Below are positions 58,701 to 64,000 of a stretch of DNA of 64,000 nt, piece by piece; within the stretch, counting starts at the first letter, position 1, and every line of letters begins with the position of its first letter. The notes beneath the pieces are model-generated. The model had not been told where the DNA came from. It saw only the letters and a program-made list of their open reading frames with translations, and did not search any database. The DNA lies in NCBI RefSeq assembly GCF_963678635.1, contig NC_087065.1:76361786-76425785 (forward strand), given 5' to 3'. A program made the position numbers and the translations under genes. This DNA is from Symsagittifera roscoffensis. Its lineage: Eukaryota; Xenacoelomorpha; Acoela; Convolutidae.

Positions 58701-60083
58701 CAATTCACCTCTCAAAAAAGAATTCAATTCACCTCTCAATGACGTCTAAAAGTGCACATGACGTAAATAAATTAAAATCACTAGTTCACTATTAACACTA
58801 CTCCACCACCACAAGTTTCTTTTATGTGACTTCAAAATTACGGTAACGCTTAAATATCAAGTTTAACAAAATTGTCAAGGTTTACCAAATCTTACCGTAA
58901 AAATCAAGGTTAACAAAATTTAACCTTCTAAATCAATCAGGATTATACCAGTATTTCAGCTAGACTTTTACCTTTACATTTAAGAATAGATGCTAAGAAG
59001 TTAAAGTAAAAAACCTCATTCGGTCCATGAATGAATGACCGAATGATCAAATTATATTAACCAATTCAGTCTTCCATAATCAACAAGAAAGTGTGACAAT
59101 TCATTCAGTAGCTTTGAAAACCTGCAGATCCGTTTACTTTGAAATTTTTGCCATTCAATTTATCTGATGTAACAGAAAGCCCCCCCCCCCCCCGCTAAAA
59201 ATATCAAGAATATAAACTTCTATACCATCTATATACTACTAACCACAAATGCAAAGTTGTTGGCCTTGACGCTGATGTCCAGCACATCGAAGCCCTTGAA
59301 CAGTCTGCCCATGTCCTTCTCAGTGACGTCACTGGCCACATTTCCAATGTACACCTGCAAACAACCAGTCGAACACTGAACAATTCTAAGAGGTCATCTG
59401 AACAATTCAAAACTTTCAAACAGTGGTATTCTCATAACAGAAGGACCGAATGCACCAAAATTTTCAACCAATCAACCTTTCGTTCTTCTAACTGTCCAAC
59501 CTGACTGATATTCGTTCTAATTGTTTCGGATTTTCCAATGTTAAATCCTGATTGGTTCACACAATTTCGGGCGTTCAGTCCTTCTAGAACGAGGGATTCT
59601 CACGCTTTTAGGCGATTAAATTAAAATAGACATAGAAGCGACATAAGTAAAAAACACACTGTACTACATAATGGTTATAAAATAGATGCCATTAGAACAA
59701 TCTGATTAGAAGACGACAATAAGACGATACGAGAGGCTGCTCGGTGAAAGGACTCCTGTTTTTGAGCCAAGATAGATCCAGTGCTCCAATCGCCCAGTTC
59801 TTCAAACAGTGTTCAAATATTGCAATCTGCATTTCTTATTATTTACTTCCAAAAACAGACCTTTTTGACACTTATGTAAACTCTGTATTGCGTTTGCATG
59901 TGACGCGGAACTACACAGATAAATTCATTGAGTATCAAAATGTAGAATCGAGTATGTTCGATGACCATGCCTGACCTGTATGTGTTCGCTGCTTCTGCTC
60001 CGTCCCCTCCGACTGCTTCTGCTCATGCTGCCCCCTCTTCTACTGTCCCGGTCTCTGTCTCTGTCATCATTGTGTCTGCCCAT
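49770..60083 (-). CDS. SR-type splicing factor (two RRMs, RS linker and RS tail; SRSF4/5/6-like)
   Basis: Coding exons are 59976-60083, 59244-59354, 58614-58684, 52342-52413, 51880-52003, 50348-50418 and 49770-50082. All junctions are GT-AG and in phase, giving 289 residues. Residues 1-36 are Arg/Ser-rich. RRM1 (about 37-104) has RNP2 VYIGNV and RNP1 NNFAFVTF, ending ISVERARG as in SRSF4/5/6. An RS linker (about 122-147) leads to RRM2 (148-220), starting YEMLVTNLSSR and ending LEKMDGKTLNGRQMKCEL. The RS tail is 221-289. The pseudo-RRM signature SWQDLKD is replaced by GKTELFD (160-166). Such proteins bind exonic enhancers in the nucleus and recruit spliceosome components. The N-terminal RS extension before RRM1 is unusual. 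A TTTTTCAG acceptor at 60103 implies a further 5' untranslated exon or trans-splice site. Introns 3 and 5 are large, and intron 3 is full of transposons. Confidence 0.9.
50419..51879. other. Intron 5 of the SR-protein gene
   Basis: No repeat recognised beyond the exon-6 duplicate boundary (to 50531). A minus frame near 50870-50800 reads PNPNYRRPFRIRLLRDS, but no clean splice pair bounds it. SR genes often hold a poison exon, and this is the place to look. A G-rich tract, GGGGAGGGGAGGGGG, is at 51168-51182. Confidence 0.4.
52641..56040. repeat. Three head-to-tail 1.14-kb repeat units
   Basis: Units 52641-53781, 53782-54921 and 54922-56040 are nearly identical; unit 3 carries a handful of substitutions and lacks the last 21 bp. 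Units 1 and 2 end with a perfect hairpin (18-bp arms, 16-base loop) at 53726-53777 and 54866-54917, and unit 3 keeps only its left arm. Each has two TTTAGCAGAC motifs about 40 bp apart. The array lies in intron 3 of the SR-protein gene. The repeat class is not recognised. Confidence 0.95.
53110..53499 (+). other. 129-codon ORF conserved in each 1.14-kb unit
   Basis: Copies are at 53110-53499, 54250-54639 and 55390-55779. The first two are identical and the third has three amino-acid changes in 129. It has a hydrophobic stretch (LLAIIIYLLAIKRFL) but no known domain, and it is AT-rich like its surroundings. Near identity reflects recent duplication, not proven selection. Probably not a gene, though repeated intact. 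Confidence 0.25.
56041..56272. other. Flank between the repeat array and the hAT element
   Basis: Carries GTCTGCTAAA (56222) and GTCTGCTAAAAT (56240), inverted relative to the TTTAGCAGAC pairs inside the repeat units. These could be the far terminal repeat of the element that gave rise to the array. Confidence 0.4.
56547..58240 (+). pseudogene. hAT transposase, frameshifted
   Basis: Starts MPRTNEKYVRK at 56547 and is then cut by the nested MITE. A BED-finger-like WKCRCGK follows near 56840. The catalytic core shows VVIDGWTSG (about 57180), carrying the first Asp, and DDNAEVNNCLANLL (about 57372), carrying the second. KLRQFTNLKSIIRNKTRWLS (57540) is the conserved R...RW region. The C-terminal dimerisation motif SNLIEHFFSVAGFAYNDHRK is at 58086-58145. 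Frame changes near 57210, 57470, 57770 and 58013 make it inactive. Confidence 0.85.
56584..56806 (+). mobile_element. Small MITE nested in the hAT N-terminal region
   Basis: GGATCTACTTAACAATT at 56584 and its near complement AATTGTTGAGTAGATCC at 56790-56806 form terminal inverted repeats of a 223-bp insertion. An internal inverted repeat with a C15 run and GGGGGCAATTGTTAAGTAGAT also occurs. It interrupts the transposase between KYVRKIW and the finger region. Confidence 0.6.
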
Positions 60084-60103
60084 GTCCCAAAAACTGGTGC
60101 TAT

Positions 60104-60655
60104 CTGAAAAATTCAGCCGAAACTAGAAACTAGAGCGTCCAAACAAGTAGCACATAATCATCCAAAACGCAAACGAGAAGATTTTGACCAACTTTGTGGT
60201 TATTTTCAGGGGAGGGGGGTCACTAAACGAGGGATCACACAAATAGAATTTTAAAATAATCATAATAATAAGAGGTCAAGCTGAGCTTCGCAACGCTTGC
60301 AATAAATCATACACAGCATTGCAAGCTAGTGGACAGAAAATGGAAGCCACTAAGTCCAACAAAACTAAGTCGAAAAAACTAACCTCTATAAAAGAATATC
60401 TTAAATGAGTTTCGATTTGAGGAAAACAAGTCAAAAAACTTAACGCCCAGCTTTAAACGAAACACAAAAACACAATTATAAAGATATTCACCTTTTCAGC
60501 GACTCATTTTGAGGCAATTTAGCCAATGTGACATGCACCGAACCGAGACTTCAAGCACGTTCCGTGCTTTTGAAATTAAGCAGACCAAAAATAAGCAGAA
60601 ACTATAGTCCGACAATCAAGTTTTCCCAAAAGTACATTCAAATTCCAGGTATAAA
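60104..60655. other. Upstream flank of the SR gene with a SINE fragment
   Basis: GCTGAGCTTCGCAACGCTTGCAATAAATC at 60279 is a SINE 3' end, sharing AGCATTGCAAGCTAGTGGAC with 33550. The 5' untranslated exon or promoter of the SR gene should be here or further up, but I cannot place it. Confidence 0.4.
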
Positions 60656-61060
60656 ACAGAGGCGAAGCGGAGCATTACAAACATTGCATTACAAAATAAT
60701 GAAAAAAGAGGGTTTCAGTATTTTTTCCAAAAAAAGCTGAAAAAAAATAACTTGAAAAAGGCCCATAGAACTCTCTACAAAAATTCATACACTTTCAACT
60801 CTTTTTCATTCTTATATTTGAAAAAATTGCTTACTACCCCACATGCAATCAAAATTAGTTTCTATATGAATTTTCAAGAAATTTAGCACGCCAGATTGAG
60901 CATGTCGGCATGCGAATTGGATTGAAAACAAGTGGTACAGTATTATAACAAAATGCTGGCAAGTTCTCTAGATTGAAGAAATTTCATTACGGGGTAAACA
61001 TCCAACTCCCGATTACAAGTCACTAGCTCTCGCAAGAGAAAAGAGTAAAACGATCAAAAA
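60656..61060 (-). repeat. tRNA-derived SINE copy
   Basis: AGAGGCGAAGCGGAGCATTACAAACATTGCATTAC begins it on the plus strand. At 61005-61045 CCGATTACAAGTCACTAGCTCTCGCAAGAG is collinear with CCCGATTACAACACCCTAGCTTATGGCAAGAG at 62250, the tRNA-like head. Confidence 0.5.
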
Positions 61061-61664
61061 AAGCAGCAACAGTGGTATATCAAACTGATAAGGTTCAAAT
61101 CGCGGATCTGATTATGAACCTACAAAAAAGCACATTCGATAGTAAGAATTTCATACGCATATTTGACCAGTTTTTAACAAAAAATTTAATCGAAAATCAG
61201 AAAAATTAGACAAATTGATTTAAAGGTTTTAAGGTTTTCATTTGTTGTCAAAAAGGCGCCAACAAAAACTAATAATTCTGGAGTAAAACTAAGTTTTTGC
61301 GTCTTATTTCTGTGTTATCGGCCTGCTTTAATCGCTCGACATTGGAGAAAAAATCAAAAACATAAAACGGTTTTCTCTAACCGAGGATGTTTTGGAATTT
61401 ATTTAATAGGACTTGACTCACGAGTGCAAAGGCTTCAATATGATATATCACTAAATCCCTTCCGACAATTATTTGTAGCACCTGATTTTAAGCGAAAACC
61501 GTTAACCAAAATTCTTTGTTTGATGGAGTTTAATATGATCATATATTTGGCGTGTATCCCTCTTTGAAAAAAAAATCCGAACATAAGATGACAAAAACAA
61601 ACCAAAAGCGAACAAGACGGAAAATTTAAAAAAAAATTAATTCAAAAACAGAGGCGAAGCAAAG

Positions 61665-62084
61665 CTTGGGATACAAAATGAATGATCGCAACACTTGCAA
61701 ATAAGCAGACAAATCGAGAAATAAAACAACACAAATTTTCTCAAAAACAACGGAAACTTGCCAAGAAAAATCAGATATCTTGGAATTGAATTATATGCAC
61801 CTGCAAAGAACGGCTAAGCAAAACATCCCTCTAGCCCTCTAGTTGTGATAAAACCCATACCAAGCATGACAAATACATGCTTTGTATGGGTTTTATCACA
61901 ACTAGAGAGATGTTTTGCTTCGCCGTTCTTTGCAGAGTTTCTGAAGGTGCATATAATTCAATTATTCCAAGATATCTGATTTTTTTTGCAAGTTTCCGTT
62001 CTTGTTGAGAAAATTTCTGTTGTTTCATTTCTCGATTTGTCTGATTATTTGCAAGTGTTGCGCTCATTCACTTTGTATCCCAAG
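61665..62084. repeat. 420-bp palindrome of two inverted SINE-like arms
   Basis: CTTGGGATACAAAATGAATGATCGCAACACTTGC at 61665 is answered by GCAAGTGTTGCGCTCATTCACTTTGTATCCCAAG ending at 62084. Arms of about 200 bp pair with few mismatches to the centre GATAAAACCCATAC/GTATGGGTTTTATC, leaving a loop of about 20 bases near 61875. The outer ends are the SINE 3' block. Confidence 0.9.
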
Positions 62085-62480
62085 ACATAAAAGATGAAAG
62101 TCAAAAAACCGATCCAAAAAATTGATATACCAAAAACGAAAAACTTTCCAAGATAAGTCTTGATTTTGTAAAGACAGCAAAACCCGTGTAAAATTTTACG
62201 AGCGAATTCTGAGAACAAAGTTATTTACGGTAAAAAAAAGTCTAGAACCCGATTACAACACCCTAGCTTATGGCAAGAGTAATTAGTACCGCGTATAAAT
62301 TGGCGGCAAAATCTAATAAGGGACATTTTGTTCTATAAATTAGACGAAGGTGTAGTAAAATCTGCGAACAAAGTTATTTACGGGGAGGGGAGGGGAGGGG
62401 GGGAGGGGTCAGAACCCGGTTCGCTGCAACGCAATTGCTATAGCAAGTGTAATAACATTGCCGATCAGAACAACATTTGA
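62085..62480 (-). repeat. Two tRNA-like SINE heads
   Basis: AGAACCCGATTACAACACCCTAGCTTATGGCAAGAGTAAT (62236-62282) and AGAACCCGGTTCGCTGCAACGCAATTGCTATAGCAAGTGTAAT (62411-62453) carry, on the minus strand, A-box-like (TTGCCATAAGC) and B-box-like (CGGGTTCTGACCCC) segments. Confidence 0.45.
62382..62408 (+). other. G-rich tract, potential G-quadruplex
   Basis: Five runs of at least four G separated by single A: GGGGAGGGGAGGGGAGGGGGGGAGGGG. It lies beside a SINE head in otherwise AT-rich DNA. Confidence 0.7.
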
Positions 62481-63479
62481 CGTGCAAAAAAACGTTGTAT
62501 AATTTATAAGAGAAAAATGGCAAACCTTGAAATTATTATCGTGTCGTGTATTTCAAATCGCATATTTTGAAACAGTTTTTGCAGTAGTCTTCAAACTACT
62601 TGACCAACCATTCATCAAAAACTATATAAAAACTACACTATTTTATGTACGCTTCTTATATATATATATTGTTGCATTTTCTATTCTGAATATGCCTTAC
62701 TTACAGATCGTGTATTCTCCCATGCACTCTTGTGACATAACATAACATTAGGGAAGATAGGCAGTTTTGTAAAATACAAAATTTTCAGATAGACAAAAAA
62801 GCACAAGTTTAAATTGTTGCAAAACGAGCAAATGATTAATTCCACATATCAAAAACGGCAAAAATGTGATTAATTCTGCCTATTAAAAAATTGCACGAGA
62901 TGAGAAATTATATATAATATAATAAAAAAGAAAAACAGGACAACAAAGATGCAAACAAATAACATTTTTAAGTTTCAGTATAGAGAAATCAACACAAGGA
63001 AGTTTAGATTACGCTTTGCAGCAATATGCCTTTTCCTTTTCCTGTACCTTTTTGATCAATACAATGAGGTGGTACAAGTCAAAAAATTACAAAATTACTT
63101 TCAGAAAACGCTACCAGCAACACTAAGTAGCAAATGAATGAAACTTTACTGCTGTTGATTTTTTCCACGTCAAGTTTAGCGACCATGACTATCCATGATT
63201 AAGAGTCAAATTACCTCAAGCTCAGATTGGAAAAAAAATTGGATATTTTCTAAACGAAGGACCATTTTTTTCGGTCGTTTCTCTGTCCTCCTTACTAACT
63301 CATATCATACTTTTAGAAAAAATCCAATTACAATCCGGCGACAATTATGCGGTATTTAACAAAAAAGCGGCAGGAAGACGACAAACTAAGGGAAAATGCA
63401 GCAAGCAAAATAATTTCTCCAATATTATTCAGCAAACATTGAAAAAAAAATTCTTCAAACTACATAAATTAGAGCGGCC
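62481..63479. other. No gene recognised
   Basis: AT-rich. Plus frames at 62527-62745 and 62949-63137 have no splice or domain support. The first is hydrophobic but compositionally unremarkable. Confidence 0.45.
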
Positions 63480-63594
63480 TTTTATAGCAATAACCAAAAT
63501 GGATAGGGCCAAAAAAAAATTGGGTAGTTAGGGGGTCGAATCTCTGAGGAGGCGAGTGCGGAGGGCGTCTGTTCTCTCCTTAAATCTGCCCCTG
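63480..63594 (+). mobile_element. hAT-type MITE, right-end fragment
   Basis: GTTAGGGGGTCGAATCTCTGAGG then TCTCTCCTTAAATCTGCCCCTG match the right part of the MITE at 32442-32781 (CAGGGGGTCGAATCCCGG, CACTCTAAATCCGCCCCTG). Confidence 0.65.
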
Positions 63595-63756
63595 CAAGAA
63601 TAGCTTTCAATACAAGGAAATCCGATAGTTGAGCAAGCATACGATCACTATTACTTCAAAAAAATCCATCGAAATTAGCTGTTTTTTCTTCAGAGGTGAA
63701 TGAGACTAACTACCGCCGAAAATGTAAGAACAAAAGAGAAGTTATGAAACTTGGAA

Positions 63757-63955
63757 CACAGAGGCGAAGCTTCGCCTCGCAAACACTAGCGACAACACGA
63801 CAAAAATCAGCTCTAGAAAGTCCAATAAGAAAAAAAATAGAAGTAAGCCTCGAATTAGCAAAAAATCGGCTAGGTCTAGGATTCGATCTGCGACGTACTG
63901 CAATCAAGAGACTTTAAGTCTCACGCTCTAATCACACAGCCACGCACGTTTAACC
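63757..63955 (-). repeat. tRNA-derived SINE, best preserved copy
   Basis: Minus strand from 63950: TGGCTGTGTGATTAGAGCG (A box), GAGACTTAAAGTCTC (anticodon-arm hairpin), CAGATCGAATCCTAGACC (B box), in tRNA order and spacing. The distal end at 63761-63778 is the perfect 18-bp palindrome GAGGCGAAGCTTCGCCTC. About 200 bp. No tRNA acceptor stem is visible, so it is not a functional tRNA gene. Confidence 0.7.
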
Positions 63956-64000
63956 GCCGACAAACATTAGTGAATAAAGCAGCTACATATGCTAATAAAT

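Noticed and set aside
59204-59419. 71-codon minus frame over SR exon 2
   Set aside because: Wrong frame; the frame giving VYIGNV and FAFVTF fits the splice junctions and the RRM family.
63880-63955. Possible tRNA gene on the minus strand
   Set aside because: A box, hairpin and B box are tRNA-like but the acceptor stem does not pair and the sequence continues into a SINE body.

Overview
The window is animal nuclear DNA. It is AT-rich, has no operons, and its real genes are split by GT-AG introns of about 0.07 to 7.8 kb. Most of it is decayed transposon sequence: Ty3/gypsy, a non-LTR retrotransposon, piggyBac, hAT, MITEs and tRNA-derived SINEs. I cannot name the species. An invertebrate seems likely from the repeat mix and the divergent SR protein, but that is inference.

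Layout. 0-2 kb holds no gene I recognise. 2-15 kb is a heavily mutated minus-strand Ty3/gypsy element with divergent LTRs (gag near 12-11 kb, RT 10-9 kb, RNase H about 8.8 kb, integrase about 8 kb, possible env-like remains 6-4 kb). Inside its outline lie a plus-strand pseudogene (2.6-3.3 kb) and a tandemly duplicated exon-like segment (12.8-13.2 kb). A non-LTR reverse transcriptase fragment follows at 15.3-16.1 kb. 16-29 kb is repeat remnants, including a dispersed family of about 540 bp, here called family A.

29.8-41.7 kb (minus) carries a gene assembled from splice sites and matching intron phases. It encodes a type I membrane protein with a signal peptide, a glycosylated cysteine-containing ectodomain, one membrane segment and an acidic tail; the family is not recognised. 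One exon lies in a 1077-bp segment present twice in its second intron, on either side of an internally deleted piggyBac element. 42-44.5 kb is an array of family A. 46.2-47.3 kb (minus) is a single-exon 370-residue ORF with a textbook PCNA-binding (PIP) box and no other recognised domain.

49.8-60.1 kb (minus) is a seven-exon SR-type splicing factor (RRM1, RS linker, RRM2, RS tail; 289 residues). Its third intron contains three 1.14-kb tandem repeats and a hAT transposon with an intact 8-bp target duplication. A near-identical copy of its sixth exon lies beyond its stop codon. 60-64 kb is SINE copies, a 420-bp palindrome, a G-rich tract and a MITE end.

The three supported host genes (membrane protein, PIP-box protein, SR protein) all lie on the minus strand in one half of the window. 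Nothing shows a functional link between them. The most interesting locus is the piggyBac-linked exon duplication.
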